Notes: generated by a model from the letters alone, not told the origin. A stretch of DNA of 64,000 bases from Nocardioides ungokensis (GCF_013466985.1 NZ_CP059164.1:4349001-4413000); one strand, 5' to 3'; counted from the stretch's first letter, positions 24,179 through 35,221 are shown. Numbers and translations are program-made.

Positions 24179-24293
24179 TGGCAGACGGGTCAGACGCGGC
24201 GCTCACCTGAACGTCCAAGACCGCGGGTCGTAGAGGGAACGACATTGCCTGCTCACGGCCGGGATGCTGCTGGGCTCCGACTTCGGCAACTGG

Positions 24294-24364
24294 AGCGGAC
24301 GCGAGGATTTGAACCTCGACTCCTTCCCTGGAAGGGAAGCGTGCTGCAACTACACCACGTCCGC
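24294..24364 (-). tRNA. tRNA-Gly (anticodon UCC)
   Basis: On the minus strand a cloverleaf is readable: acceptor stem GCGGACG/CGTCCGC, anticodon arm CTTCC-CTTCCAG-GGAAG giving loop anticodon TCC, and T-arm with GGTTCAAATCC. The discriminator base is U, as usual for glycine tRNAs. No CCA is encoded. It decodes GGA/GGG glycine codons. Confidence 0.95.
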
Positions 24365-24515
24365 GTAGCCAGCCTCTGACGAGCCTGACACGTTCGTAGT
24401 ATGAACCATCGCCAGGACTGTCCGGGTGCCAGGGTGCGGCTCGCGGACCTCCGGGCTCCGCAGCCAGGTGCCCGCGCACAGTGCGCACCTCGGCCGGGTC
24501 CGTAGGTTGTGCGTG

Positions 24516-24896
24516 ATGACCGAGACGGATGGCTCCGCGATCGACCGCTTGCTGCACGAGTGCCGCGTCGGGCTCGAACGCGTCGAGCCGGCTGCCCTGG
24601 AGCGTGAGGTGGCGGCCGGCGCCCTCGTGGTCGACATCCGGCCGGTCGAGCAGCGTCAACGAGACGGTGACCTTCCTGGCGCAGTGGTCATCGATCGCAA
24701 CGTCCTCGAGTGGCGCCTGGATCCGTCCAGTCCGTATCGCCTGCCGATCGCCGACGACCCGGAGAGGCGAGTCGTGCTCGTCTGCAACGAGGGCTTCAGC
24801 TCCAGCCTCGCCGCGCACACCCTGCAGCGTCTTGGCCTCACGCGAGCGACGGACCTCGTCGGCGGGTTCCAAGCGTGGATTGCTCTGCAGCGATAG
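24516..24896 (+). CDS. Rhodanese-like domain protein
   Basis: A 126-aa single rhodanese domain. The strand GALVVDIRPVEQRQRDGDLPGAVVIDRNVLEWRL (in parts: VVDIRPVEQRQ, LPGAVVID) is the family's N-terminal pattern. The active loop is VLVCNEGFSSSLAA, with Cys as the persulfide carrier. The sulfur donor and acceptor are unknown; possible roles are cyanide detoxification or sulfur trafficking. ATG 24516 is 7 nt after TAGGTT (24503-24508), a leaderless start. Monocistronic. Confidence 0.88.
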   Translation: MTETDGSAIDRLLHECRVGLERVEPAALEREVAAGALVVDIRPVEQRQRDGDLPGAVVIDRNVLEWRLDPSSPYRLPIADDPERRVVLVCNEGFSSSLAAHTLQRLGLTRATDLVGGFQAWIALQR

Positions 24897-25005
24897 CTGC
24901 AGACCAACGGGACGATCGGCCGACCGCGAATGAGCAACGCCATGTGCGAGCTGCACGCGAGAAACCAGGTGCCCGGCGCGCCGAGTCGCGTCTAGCGTGC
25001 AGAAG

Positions 25006-25701
25006 GTGCCCACACGTCTCGTAGCAGTGGCCTTCGACGCTCAGGAGCCGACAGCGGTGGCCCGGTTCTGGGCCGAGCTGCTCGGACGAGAGGTCGTCGA
25101 CGAGGACGACGGCGTGCTGCTCCGGGGGGACGAGAGACAGGTCGGGCTGCGCTTCGTGGCGGCGTCCACCCAGAAGGTCGGGCTCGGCCGACTGCACCTG
25201 CACCTCACCAGCGCCTCTCCGGAGGGGCAGCGGGCCACTGTCGAGAAGGCCCTGAGCATCGGCGGATGCCACCTCGATGTCGGCCAGCTGCCCGAGGAGG
25301 GACACGTCGTGCTGAGCGATCCGGAGGACAACGAGTTCTGCATCATCGAGGCCGGCAACGGCTTCCTCGCCGGCTGCGGTCCACTCGGCGAGGTCGCCTG
25401 CGACGGTTCTCGAGCGGTCGGGGTCTTCTGGCAGCAGGTTCTCGAGTGGCCGCTGGTGTGGGACCAGGGCGAGGAGACCGCGATCCAGTCACCGGCCGGC
25501 GGCACCAAGCTGGCGTGGGGCGGGCCGCCTGTGGCTCCCAAGCGGGTGCGCAACCGCCAACGGTTCGACCTGGCAGCAGACGACCTCGACTCCGAGATCG
25601 CGAGGCTGACGTCGCTGGGGGCGGCCCGCCTCGCGGACGTCGACGAGGGCGTCGAGCTCGCCGACCCGGACGGCAACGAGTTCCGCATCGTGGGAGCCTG
25701 A
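25006..25701 (+). CDS. VOC-superfamily (glyoxalase-like) protein
   Basis: A 231-aa protein with two tandem glyoxalase-like halves. Each half ends in the same motif: LSDPEDNEFCIIEAG in the first and LADPDGNEFRIVGA in the second. The starts are AVARFWAELLGREVVDEDDG and AVGVFWQQVLEWPLVWDQGE. This is the common glyoxalase-like (Glyoxalase_6) layout of actinobacteria, with unknown substrate. GTG 25006 is chosen because TAGCGT (24993-24998) lies 7 nt upstream; the earlier GTG 24997 falls inside that -10 element. Confidence 0.85.
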   Translation: MPTRLVAVAFDAQEPTAVARFWAELLGREVVDEDDGVLLRGDERQVGLRFVAASTQKVGLGRLHLHLTSASPEGQRATVEKALSIGGCHLDVGQLPEEGHVVLSDPEDNEFCIIEAGNGFLAGCGPLGEVACDGSRAVGVFWQQVLEWPLVWDQGEETAIQSPAGGTKLAWGGPPVAPKRVRNRQRFDLAADDLDSEIARLTSLGAARLADVDEGVELADPDGNEFRIVGA

Positions 25702-25765
25702 GGCTCGCCGCCCTCCGGTGGTCTCGACGGGTTCCGCGATGCACCGTGGTCGGTAGTCTCGAGGC

Positions 25766-26380
25766 GTGACGAGCGAGCCATCGAGCATGTTCGAGGCGAT
25801 GTACGCGGGCGCGGAGGCGGGTGGGTCCAAGCCGCCCTGGGACCATGGCGCCCCTCGTCCCCAGCTCGTGGAGTGGGCTGAGGCGCGGAACCTCGCGGGA
25901 GGTGGCCGCGAGGCGCTGGTGGTCGGGTGTGGCTACGGAGCTGACGCCGAGTTTCTCGTGTCGCTCGGATTTCGGACCACGGCGTTCGACTTCGCGCCGA
26001 CGGCGATTGCTGGCGCGCGGCGTAGGTATCCGGCCAGCGAGGTGAACTACCTCGTTGCCGACGTCACGGACCTTCCTCGCGAGTGGCAGGGGAACTTCGA
26101 CCTGGTTGTCGAGAGCCTCACCGTGCAGTCGATGCCACCTGAGCAGCACTCGGTCGCGGTACGGAACATCGCAGCGTTGGTCGCACCAGGAGGCACGCTG
26201 CTGGTCTTGGCGACCACCCGGGAGGAAGACTCCGCGGTGAAGGGCCCACCCTGGCCGCTGACCCGTGCCGAGGTCGAGGAGTTCTCGAACGGAGACCTCG
26301 TCATGGACCAGCTCGAGCGGATCGAGAACGGCGCTTGGTGGCGAGCCGAGCTGTCACGAGCACGCGACCATCACGGCTGA
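25766..26380 (+). CDS. Class I SAM-dependent methyltransferase
   Basis: A 204-aa Rossmann-fold methyltransferase. Motif I is ALVVGCGYGADAEFL, the acidic end of beta-2 is TTAFDFAPTAIAGAR, and the motif II/III region is NYLVADVTDLPREWQGNFDLVVES. The size and the SMFEAMYAG start resemble thiopurine S-methyltransferase-like small-molecule methyltransferases. Substrate unknown. GTG 25766 is 6 nt after TAGTCT (25754-25759). A partial REP-like sequence (around 25721-25735) lies in the short intergenic stretch before it. Confidence 0.86.
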   Translation: MTSEPSSMFEAMYAGAEAGGSKPPWDHGAPRPQLVEWAEARNLAGGGREALVVGCGYGADAEFLVSLGFRTTAFDFAPTAIAGARRRYPASEVNYLVADVTDLPREWQGNFDLVVESLTVQSMPPEQHSVAVRNIAALVAPGGTLLVLATTREEDSAVKGPPWPLTRAEVEEFSNGDLVMDQLERIENGAWWRAELSRARDHHG

Positions 26381-26740
26381 CGCCGCGGCGAGGACCGTTG
26401 GGAGTCGTGGACTCCCGATACGTCCGGCGGATGCCGTTGGTACGTCGTCGGCCCGTGTGTCGCGACCAGTGGTGTCGGCCCGTGCCTGGACGGGACCGAA
26501 GTTCGATCAGCGCCGCTTCTGGATCAGTACGACGTAGCCCAGAGCGACGCCCAGGCCTGCAACGATGGGCCGCGACCATCCGCCGAAGGTCGCCCCTGGC
26601 ACCGGCCCCGATGGCCGCGCCGAGCGCTGGGTTGGATCCAGGCGCGCTAGGCGGCACGAGCGGTCGCTTGGCAGCGCCAGCAGACGAAGGGTGGCTGTCG
26701 CGGGGGTGCAAACGGCCCAGCTGAGGCGCATTCTCGGGGC
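26381..26740. other. 360-bp stretch without a confident gene
   Basis: No convincing gene is present. On the minus strand (26507 to about 26657) two overlapping frames encode NPALGAAIGAGA and then GWSRPIVAGLGVALGYVVLIQKRR, which together resemble a small glycine-zipper membrane peptide interrupted by a frame change. It may be a decayed or mis-sequenced small gene. CATTCT at 26729-26734 is 6 nt before the next gene and is its likely -10. Confidence 0.35.
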
Positions 26741-27139
26741 ATGACCGATCGAGACGACTTCCTGGCATGGGTCAAGTCCGCGTTGTACGAGGCGGAGGTG
26801 GCTCTACACAACGGCGACGCGAATCCCCGCCGGGCACTCTGGTCTCGCAACGAGCCGGTGAGCATCCAGGGCGCCTTGCGCGACGCCTGTGGGCTGCAGG
26901 AGGTGGAGGACGTCTTCCAGCTCCTGGAGAGCGGTTTCTCCGAATGCTCGACCTTCAGGTTCGAACTGCAGGCCTTCGACGTGGTGGGCGACATGGCCTA
27001 CACAACCGGCAGAGAGCACACGTCGGCCTCCATGGACGGGCAGCCGCGGAGCTACACCTTGCGCGTCACACAGGTGTATCGACGAGAGGACGGCGCATGG
27101 AAGGTCGCTCACCGACATGCCGACACCGTCACCGAATGA
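26741..27139 (+). CDS. SnoaL/NTF2-like protein
   Basis: A 132-aa protein with the alpha+beta cone-fold pattern of NTF2-like proteins. An N-terminal helix (AWVKSALYEAEVALHNGD) is followed by DPRRALWSRNEPVSIQG-like text (here NPRRALWSRNEPVSIQGA), then VGDMAYTTGREHTSASMDG and the final strands LRVTQVYRREDGAWKVAHRHAD. The last strand HRHAD is typical of DUF4440/SnoaL proteins. No catalytic residues can be assigned. ATG 26741 is 6 nt after CATTCT, a variant of the leaderless -10. Confidence 0.8.
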   Translation: MTDRDDFLAWVKSALYEAEVALHNGDANPRRALWSRNEPVSIQGALRDACGLQEVEDVFQLLESGFSECSTFRFELQAFDVVGDMAYTTGREHTSASMDGQPRSYTLRVTQVYRREDGAWKVAHRHADTVTE

Positions 27140-27206
27140 CGCCAGCGGCTTCTCCCGCCTCTGTGCCCGGCGGTCCGCGGTGTCGGTGGTCGCGTCTAGC
27201 GTCTTC

Positions 27207-27234
27207 CTCGAGGGGTCGACCTTTCTCGAGGGGT
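27207..27234 (+). repeat. Direct repeat upstream of the DUF222/HNH gene
   Basis: CTCGAGGGGT occurs at 27207-27216 and again at 27225-27234 (period 18 bp), directly after TAGCGT (27197-27202) and just before the ATG at 27241. Such iterated sites in a leader could be protein-binding sites or part of a mobile-element end. Confidence 0.5.
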
Positions 27235-27240
27235 GTCGCG

Positions 27241-28644
27241 ATGGAAGCAGACCTGATGCAGATGGACGACCACGACCTGCTGGCCGGAGGCGTGGCCGAC
27301 GGGGTGGCCGAGGCCCGGGCGGGCTGGCAGCGGTGGGCGCGGCTGGTGGAGTTCCACCGCCGCCGGGAGGCCGACTGCCGGCTCCGGCACGAGATCTCGC
27401 CCAGCTTCACGCTGACCCCGCGCGCGCAGACGGTCAGCGAGGTCTCGGCACTGTGGGGCCTGAGCGAGTCGCGCGTGCGCCACGAGCTCAACGTCGCGCT
27501 CTTCCTCGAGCAGTACTTCCCCGAGGTCTGGGAGCTGTCCCGCAACGGCCAGCTCGACTGCTACCGCGCGGGGCTGATCGCCGACAACGCCCGCCACGCC
27601 CTCGACGACCCGGTCCTGCTGCACGTCCTGGCCCGGCGGGTGCAGGCCTTCCTCGAGCGACACCTCTCCGACGCCCACGGACTGCCGGGGATTCCACCCC
27701 TGGTGACCTGCACGCCCAAGCAGCTGCGCAACAAGCTCACCTACGAGCTCAACCGGCTCCGCGCCGCCCACAGCGAGGAGCTGCATCGCAAGGCGGTCGC
27801 CGACCGGCACGTGCGCAAGGTCGAGCTGCCGGACGGGATGGCCCAGCTGGGCATCAGTGCCACCGTCGACCAGGTCCGGCTGGCCGACCACAGGCTGACC
27901 CACGCCGCACGGCAGCGGCGCCGCGAGGGCGACCAGCGGACCATCGCCCAGCTGAAGTCGGACCTCGCGATCGACCTGCTGACCGGCAGGGAGGAGGGAG
28001 TGCCGGCCCCGTCGTACTCCCGGCCGATCGTCAACCTCACCGTGCCCGTCCAGACCGTGATGGGCCTGGCCGACGACCCCGGCGTGCTGGCCGGAGGCAC
28101 CGTCGTCCCTGCCGGCCTGGCTCGCGCCATCGCCTCCCACCCGGACGCCACCTGGCACCGCATGCTCACCGACCCGGCCGGCCGGATGGTCGAGCTCTCG
28201 ACGACCTCCTACCGGCCCACCGATCCCATCTGGCGGCACGTCGTCGCCGAGTGGAGCTCCTGCTTCGAGCCGGCCTGTGACGCGCCCGCCACCGAGGCCG
28301 AGCACGACCATCGGGTCCCCTGGCCTCGGGGTGCCACCGAGCCAGCCAACCTCTGGCCCGCCTGCAAGCGCGGGCACACCACCAAGCACGCGCCCGGGTT
28401 CGCCGTCGAACAGGCTGCCGACGGTTCCTTCCGCCTGCGCACCGCCGCCGGCTTCGCCCACGCGGTGGCTCCGCCCGCCAAGCCGGTCGACGAGAGGTGG
28501 CCCGACCTCCCTGAGGTCCAGTTCTCGGCGACTGAATTTCTCGCGGTCCTCGGCGAGATCCGAAGCCACCGCGACCGGAGCGCCGCCGAGAGCCGGGAGC
28601 TCGCGTGGGAGCACGACAACTTCCTCTTCAACATCGCTGGCTGA
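27241..28644 (+). CDS. DUF222 and HNH-endonuclease protein (13E12-type repeat family)
   Basis: A 467-aa protein. The N-terminal DUF222 region (about residues 15-330) is helical, with the typical ALWGLSESRVRHELNVALFL and LDCYRAGLIADNARHAL. The C-terminal HNH nuclease motif is CFEPACDAPATEAEHDHRV continuing WPRGATEPANLWPACKRGH, with H-D-H, N and the final H, plus two Cys pairs for zinc. This matches the multicopy 13E12/DUF222 family that spreads within actinobacterial genomes. Whether it is a mobile element or host gene is unknown. A doubled CTCGAGGGGT lies immediately upstream. Confidence 0.88.
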   Translation: MEADLMQMDDHDLLAGGVADGVAEARAGWQRWARLVEFHRRREADCRLRHEISPSFTLTPRAQTVSEVSALWGLSESRVRHELNVALFLEQYFPEVWELSRNGQLDCYRAGLIADNARHALDDPVLLHVLARRVQAFLERHLSDAHGLPGIPPLVTCTPKQLRNKLTYELNRLRAAHSEELHRKAVADRHVRKVELPDGMAQLGISATVDQVRLADHRLTHAARQRRREGDQRTIAQLKSDLAIDLLTGREEGVPAPSYSRPIVNLTVPVQTVMGLADDPGVLAGGTVVPAGLARAIASHPDATWHRMLTDPAGRMVELSTTSYRPTDPIWRHVVAEWSSCFEPACDAPATEAEHDHRVPWPRGATEPANLWPACKRGHTTKHAPGFAVEQAADGSFRLRTAAGFAHAVAPPAKPVDERWPDLPEVQFSATEFLAVLGEIRSHRDRSAAESRELAWEHDNFLFNIAG

Positions 28645-28740
28645 CGCGGAAGCACTGCCCCGACGCTTCGCTCCCCGCCGGCGCCCGGTGCGCGATCGCA
28701 GGGCAGTGACGCTCGTTGCCCGGGACGGCATGATGACCAC

Positions 28741-30371
<1,631 letters not shown>

Positions 30372-30391
<20 letters not shown>

Positions 30392-30910
30392 CCCGCTCGC
30401 GCAGGCCGGCGGCCAGCCCGGCCACCGTCGCGGCGTCGATGAGATCACCGAACGTGGCGGCCAGCCAGGGACGCTTCACCGGTGCCATCCGGAGCCGGAG
30501 CTGGAGGCGCGTGCCGTCGGGCACGTCGCGGAGCACGATCGCCCACGACAGCAGGGTCCGTCCACGTCGCGACGTGTGCACGAGCACGTGCGGCGGCTCG
30601 AGCCGGGCGACGGTGAACGTCGCGTCTCGGCCGCCCCAGTCCGGGATGACGTCGGAGACCGCGAGCGACTGGAGCGCCGGGTCGAGGTGGCGGATCCCCC
30701 GCCGACCCTGCGGGATCAGGCGCTCGACGACGCGCGGCAGGTACCAGCCCGCACGTCGCTTGCCGAGCTGCACGAACCACGGCCACACGTCGTCCGCGGT
30801 CGCATTCAGCGTGAAGGCACGGTCCATCACGACGTCCGCGTCGGGCACCAGGTCGTCACCGGGCAGTGCCGCCCGGCCTCTTCCGCGGTGGCAGCAACAG
30901 ACCCGAACAC
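30372..30910 (-). CDS. SRPBCC-family protein (one apparent frameshift)
   Basis: A START/Bet v1-like lipid-binding fold, 179 aa after repair. The text LPGDDLVPDADVVMDRAFTLNATADDVWPWFVQLG (in parts: LPGDDLVPDADVV, DDVWPWFVQLG) is the standard beginning of this SRPBCC subgroup. The gene starts with GTG at 30910, 6 nt from TAGCGT (30917-30922, minus strand), and reads FGSVAATAEEAGR before losing frame near 30870, where one C/G is missing. The count then becomes exactly 180 codons. No function is assigned. The 3' end overlaps pgm by 20 bp. Confidence 0.75.
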
Positions 30911-31004
30911 GGTCCGACGCTACGCCGACAGGGTGGCGTCCCCGGGCCGGTGTGCCCGGAGCGTCGCAGGGGAACCACGTCCACCGCACGGCTACGTTGG
31001 TGAC

Positions 31005-31933
31005 GTGGGGGTCATCGAGACGGCGGGTCTGACGATGCGGTACCCGCGCGTCACCGCCCTCGACGGGCTCGACGTGAGCATCGGCGGCGGGGTCACCGGG
31101 CTTGTCGGCGCCAACGGCGCGGGCAAGTCGACGCTGATCAAGATCCTGCTCGGCCTGCTGCCGGCCACCAGCGGCAGCGCGACCGTCCTGGGGCACGACG
31201 TCGCACCGAGGGCGGGGAGATCCGCGCGGTGGTGGGCTACATGCCCGAGCACGACTGCCTGCCGCCGACGTGTCGGCGAGCGACCTGGTCGTCACCTCGG
31301 GCAGATGTCCGGGCTGCCGTACGCCGCGGCCCGCGAGCGCGCCTCCGACGTGCTGCGCCACGTCGGCCTGGCCGAGGAGCGCTACCGGCCCATCGGCGGC
31401 TACTCGACCGGCATGAAGCAGCGCGCGAAGCTCGCCCAGGCGCTCGTCCACGACCCACGGCTGGTGCTGCTGGACGAGCCGACCAACGGCCTCGACCCGT
31501 CGTCGCGCGACGACATGCTCGCGCTGGTCCGCCGGATCGGCACCGAGTTCGGCATCGCCGTGCTGGTCACCTCGCACCTGCTCGGCGAGCTCGAGCGGGT
31601 CAGCGACCACGTCGTCGTGCTCGACAGCGGACGCCTGCTTCGCTCCTCGGCCACGACCGAGTTCCTGCACACGACCGGCACCCTGCTGGTCGAGGTTCAG
31701 GGCCGCACGGACGCCGACCGGCTGCTCGGGCAGGCCCTGGTCGACGCCGGCCTGGTCGCCGGCCGGCCGAGGGCCGGATGGTGGAGGTGGAGGTCCGCGA
31801 CGAGACCACGCGCGACGTCGTACGCGACCTGACCGTCGACCTCGGGCTCGGCCTGGTCCGGATGCAGGAGCGGCACCACCGCATCGAGGACGTCTTCCGC
31901 GAGGGAGGAGCCGGCAGTGTCCAGCCCGTCTGA
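31005..31933 (+). CDS. ABC transporter ATP-binding protein (four apparent frameshifts)
   Basis: ABC-2-type ATPase, 310 aa after repair. The Walker A motif is GLVGANGAGKSTLIK, the signature STGMKQRAKLAQAL (a STGMKQR variant), Walker B LVLLDEPTNGLDPSS and the switch VLVTSHLLGELE. The frame is interrupted near 31207, 31268, 31294 and 31767, each a single lost base (for example CC-GAG for CCC-GAG). The first three lie within 90 nt and together restore the original frame, leaving a garbled stretch between VLGHDVAP and LGQMSGLPY. GTG 31005 is 6 nt after TACGTT. First gene of a five-gene ABC cluster. Confidence 0.82.
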
Positions 31934-32842
31934 ACCCCAGACCACGGTGGACCCGCCGGTCCACACCGCGCGTCATCCATGACCTGGGCTACCGCTCCTA
32001 CACCGGGCCGCGCCTCGGCGAGCCGGCGGTCGCCCGCGCGTTCTTCGGGACCGGGCTGCGCAACTGCTACGGGCTGGGCCGATCAGGGCGCTCCAAGGTG
32101 CTGCCGATGATCCTGCTCGGCCTGATGCTGCTGCCGGCCCTCATCCTCGTGGGCGTCCTGGTGCAGGCCAAGACCCTCCTCGGCCTCGACGACCAGATCG
32201 TCCCCTACTCGACCTACCCGCTGACGACCCAGCTGCTGATCTCGGTCTTCGTCGCCTCGCAGGCGCCGGCGCTCGTCTCCCGTGACCTGCGGTTCCGCAC
32301 GATCACGCTCTACCTGGCTCGCCCGATGCGGCGCACGACGTACGTCCTGGTGCGGCTGGCGTCGCTGACCGCGGCGACGTTCGTGCTGGTCGCCGCCCCG
32401 CTGCTGCTGATGTACGTCGGCGGCCTGCTCGCCGGGCTCCCGCTGGGCCGGGAGACCGGGCGGATCCTGGGCGCGCTGGTCGGGGCGGCGCTGCTGGCGG
32501 CCTGCCTGTCCGGCCTGGCCGCCCTGGTCTCGGCGCTGACGATCCGCCGCGGCCTCGCCGTGGCCGCGGTGATCGTGGTGCTGCTGGTCAGCTACACCGT
32601 CGTCGCCACCATCCAGGGGATCTCGTTCGACTCCGGGCACGAGACGGTCGGCCAGGTGGCCGGCTGTTCTCGCGTACACGCTGGTCAACGGCGTGCAGGT
32701 GATCCTCTTCAACGCGCCGGAGGCCACCCCCACGCCGCCCTCCGGGGCCGCCCAGGGCGCGCTCTACCTGGCCACCACCGCGCTCGTGGTGCTCGGCTCG
32801 GTCGGCGCGATGCTGGCCCGCTACCGGAAGGTGGCCGCATGA
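31917..32842 (+). CDS. ABC-2 type permease (apparent frameshifts)
   Basis: Membrane subunit, 309 aa after repair, with about six hydrophobic helices (MILLGLMLLPALILVGVLV, FVLVAAPLLLMYVGGLLAG, AVAAVIVVLLVSYTVVATI among them). GTG 31917 is inside the end of the ATPase gene and follows GGAGGAG, so expression is coupled. Two bases appear lost near 31972 (between VHTAR and VIHDLGYRSYTGPR) and one each near 32664 and 32672 (LFSAYTLVNGVQVILF). The stop codon overlaps the next ATPase by 4 nt (ATGA). Substrate unknown. Confidence 0.75.
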
Positions 32843-33751
32843 GCACGATCCTGCTCGAGCACGTGTCGCGGTGGTACCGCAACGTCGTCGCCGTCAACGA
32901 CGTCTCGATGACGATCGGGCCCGGCGTGACCGGGCTGCTCGGCCCGAACGGCGCCGGCAAGTCCACCCTGATCGCGATGATGTCCGGCTTCCTGGCGCCG
33001 TCGACCGGCACGGTCACCCTGGACGGCGAGCCCCTGTGGCGCAACGAGTCGGTCTACCGGAAGATCGGCCTGGTCCCCGAGCGCGAGGCGCTGTTCGACT
33101 ACCTCACCGGGCGGCAGTTCGTGGTCGCGAACGCCGAGCTGCACGGGCTGACCGACCCGGGTGCGGCCGCGCAGGCGTCGATCGCCCTGGTCGAGATGAC
33201 CGACGCGCAGGACCGCACCATCTCGACGTACTCGAAGGGCATGCGACAGCGGATCAAGATGGCGTCCTCGCTGGTCCACGATCCCGGCGTGCTGCTGCTC
33301 GACGAGCCCTTCAACGGCATGGACCCGCGGCAGCGGATGCACCTCATGGAGCTGCTGCGCACCATGGGTGCCGAGGGCCGCACCGTGCTGTTCAGCTCCC
33401 ACATCCTCGAGGAGGTCGAGCAGGTGGCCCGCCAGATCGAGGTGGTCGTCGCGGGCCGGCACGCCGCCTCCGGCGACTTCGGGGCCATCCGACGGCTGAT
33501 GACCGACCGGCCCAACCGCTTCGTCCTGCGCACCAGCGACGACCGGACGATGGCGTCGACTCTGTTGGCCGACGGCTCAGTACGGGGCGCCGGCTGCGGC
33601 CCGAGGGCGGCATCGAGATCGAGGCGTCGACTTCGGCCGTTTCAGCGAGGTGCTGCCGCGGCTGGCCCGCGACCACGCGATCCGGCTGCTCGAGGTCACG
33701 CCCACCGACGAGTCGCTGGAGAGCGTCTTCGCCTACCTGGTGTCGGCATGA
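32839..33751 (+). CDS. ABC transporter ATP-binding protein (two apparent frameshifts)
   Basis: Second ATPase of the cluster, 304 aa after repair. The Walker A motif is GLLGPNGAGKSTLIAMMSG, the signature STYSKGMRQRIKMASSL, Walker B VLLLDEPFNGMDPRQRM and the switch VLFSSHILEEVE. The frame is lost near 33594 (GGCTGCGG where GGCCTGCGG gives GLRPEGG) and near 33633, after which the normal ending VTPTDESLESVFAYL is read. Both are one-base losses. It overlaps the flanking permease genes by 4 nt on each side. Confidence 0.83.
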
Positions 33752-34473
33752 GCGTCGCCTTCTCGACGACCGTCGCCCGGATCGGCATGCACAGCGTCTT
33801 CGGCCGCCGGCGCGGGGTGCTGCTCTTCGTGCTGCCCGTCGTGCTGCTCGGGCTGGCGCTGCTGGTGCGGCTGCTCGTCGGCGAGGACGAGATGGCCGCC
33901 CGGCACACCCTCTACGGCCTCGGGCTGGTCGTGGTCGTGCCGCTCGTCGCACTCCTGGCGACGACCGGTCTGCTGGCGCCGGAGATCGACGACGGGTCGA
34001 TCGCCTACCTGCTGGCCAAGCCCATCTCGCGCTACACCATCGTGCTGAGCAAGCTGGCCGTCGCGTCGGCCTGCGTGGTGGCCTTCGCCGTCGTCCCCGT
34101 CCTGGCAGCCGGGCTGCTCCTGCGCACCAGTGACCCGCGGTTCGGGCTGGGCTTCGCCCTCGGCGCGCTCGCCGGCGGCCTCGCCTACTGCGCCCTCTTC
34201 GCGCTGCTCTCGGTGCTGACCCGCCACGCAGTGGTGGTCGGCCTGATCTACCTGCTGATCTGGGAGAGCCTGCTCGGCGGCCTGCTCGACGGGGTCCGGT
34301 GGCTCAGCGTCAGCCGCTGGTCGGCCGCGATCGCCGAGCCGGTCGCCCAGGTGTCCCTGGTGGACAAGCTGGGGGCAGGGTACGCCGTGGTCGCGACCGC
34401 CGTCGTCATCGTGCTCGGGGTCTGGCTGACCGGCCGCCGGCTGCGCGCGTTCAACCTCACCGGGGACGAGTAG
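33748..34473 (+). CDS. ABC-2 type permease
   Basis: A 241-aa membrane subunit with six predicted helices, including GVLLFVLPVVLLGLALLVRLL, LVVVVPLVALLATTGLLAP and VVATAVVIVLGVWLTGRRL. The motif PEIDDGSIAYLLAKPISR is typical of ABC-2 permeases of this kind. ATG overlaps the ATPase stop (ATGA). Unlike its three upstream neighbours it has an intact reading frame. Function probably lies in export or membrane maintenance; no substrate can be inferred. Confidence 0.83.
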   Translation: MSVAFSTTVARIGMHSVFGRRRGVLLFVLPVVLLGLALLVRLLVGEDEMAARHTLYGLGLVVVVPLVALLATTGLLAPEIDDGSIAYLLAKPISRYTIVLSKLAVASACVVAFAVVPVLAAGLLLRTSDPRFGLGFALGALAGGLAYCALFALLSVLTRHAVVVGLIYLLIWESLLGGLLDGVRWLSVSRWSAAIAEPVAQVSLVDKLGAGYAVVATAVVIVLGVWLTGRRLRAFNLTGDE

Positions 34474-34478
34474 GCCGG

Positions 34479-35207
34479 GTGCGCCCGGATCTCGCTCCGA
34501 CGAGACCGACAGGTGTGCTGGTCGGGATCCTCACCGGGGTGCTCGGCCTCGGCCTCGCCGCCTGTGGCTCGACGCCCGCCGCCGACCCGCCGAAGGGGGT
34601 CGACGCACTGGTCATCCCCACCCCGTCGCCCGACCCGGCCGACTTCGTCGACCGTGTCGACAACCCGTGGCTGGGGCTGGCGCCCGGCAGCACCCACACC
34701 TTCCGCATCTCCGGCACTCCCGACGCGGTGCGCGTCGTCGTCTCCGTGGCTGACCGGCCCCGCACGGTCGACGGCGTCACCACGACGATCGTCGAGGCCA
34801 CCACCACCGACGCCCGCGGTCGGGTGGTCGCGACCGACCGCACCTTCTACGCGCAGGACCGGGACGGGAACGTGTGGGTGCTCGGCGCCGGCGGGTCCGG
34901 GGGCGTGTGGCAGGCGGGACGGTCCGGGGCCAGGGCCGGCGTCGCGATGCCGGGCCGGCCCCGCGTCGGCGACGACTACGAGCAGCAGTCGGTGCCGGGC
35001 GTCGCCGAGGACCGCACCACCGTCGTCGACGTCGCCGCCGAGGTGTCCGGGCCCGCGGGCAGCTGGGACGACGCGCTGCTCACCAAGGTCGACTCGCGAC
35101 TGTCACCCGGCAACGAGATCCGGCTGTGGTACGTCCGCGACGTGGGCGTCGTGAGAGAGGAGTTCCCCAACGGCGCCGTCCTCGGGCTGGCGTCGTTGCC
35201 GCACTGA
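34479..35207 (+). CDS. Lipoprotein of unknown function
   Basis: A 242-aa protein with an N-terminal lipoprotein signal (VLVGILTGVLGLGLAACG, lipobox LAAC). The mature part is beta-rich: NPWLGLAPGSTHTFRI, VVVSVADRPRTVDGVTTTIVEATTTDARG and WYVRDVGVVREEFPNG (quoted in parts). This pattern occurs in surface lipoproteins of actinobacteria without known function. It starts 5 nt after the permease stop and probably belongs to the ABC cluster as an accessory surface component. GTG 34479 is the only start that includes the signal peptide. Confidence 0.7.
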   Translation: MRPDLAPTRPTGVLVGILTGVLGLGLAACGSTPAADPPKGVDALVIPTPSPDPADFVDRVDNPWLGLAPGSTHTFRISGTPDAVRVVVSVADRPRTVDGVTTTIVEATTTDARGRVVATDRTFYAQDRDGNVWVLGAGGSGGVWQAGRSGARAGVAMPGRPRVGDDYEQQSVPGVAEDRTTVVDVAAEVSGPAGSWDDALLTKVDSRLSPGNEIRLWYVRDVGVVREEFPNGAVLGLASLPH

Positions 35208-35221
35208 CCCGTGCAGGTCGC

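Noticed and set aside
24997..25008. Start of the VOC protein at GTG 24997
   Set aside because: That GTG overlaps the TAGCGT -10 element; GTG 25006 has the regular 7-nt spacing.
31005..33751. Programmed ribosomal frameshifting in the ABC cluster
   Set aside because: There are too many shifts, all in the same direction, with no slippery-site or structural pattern; missing bases explain them more simply.
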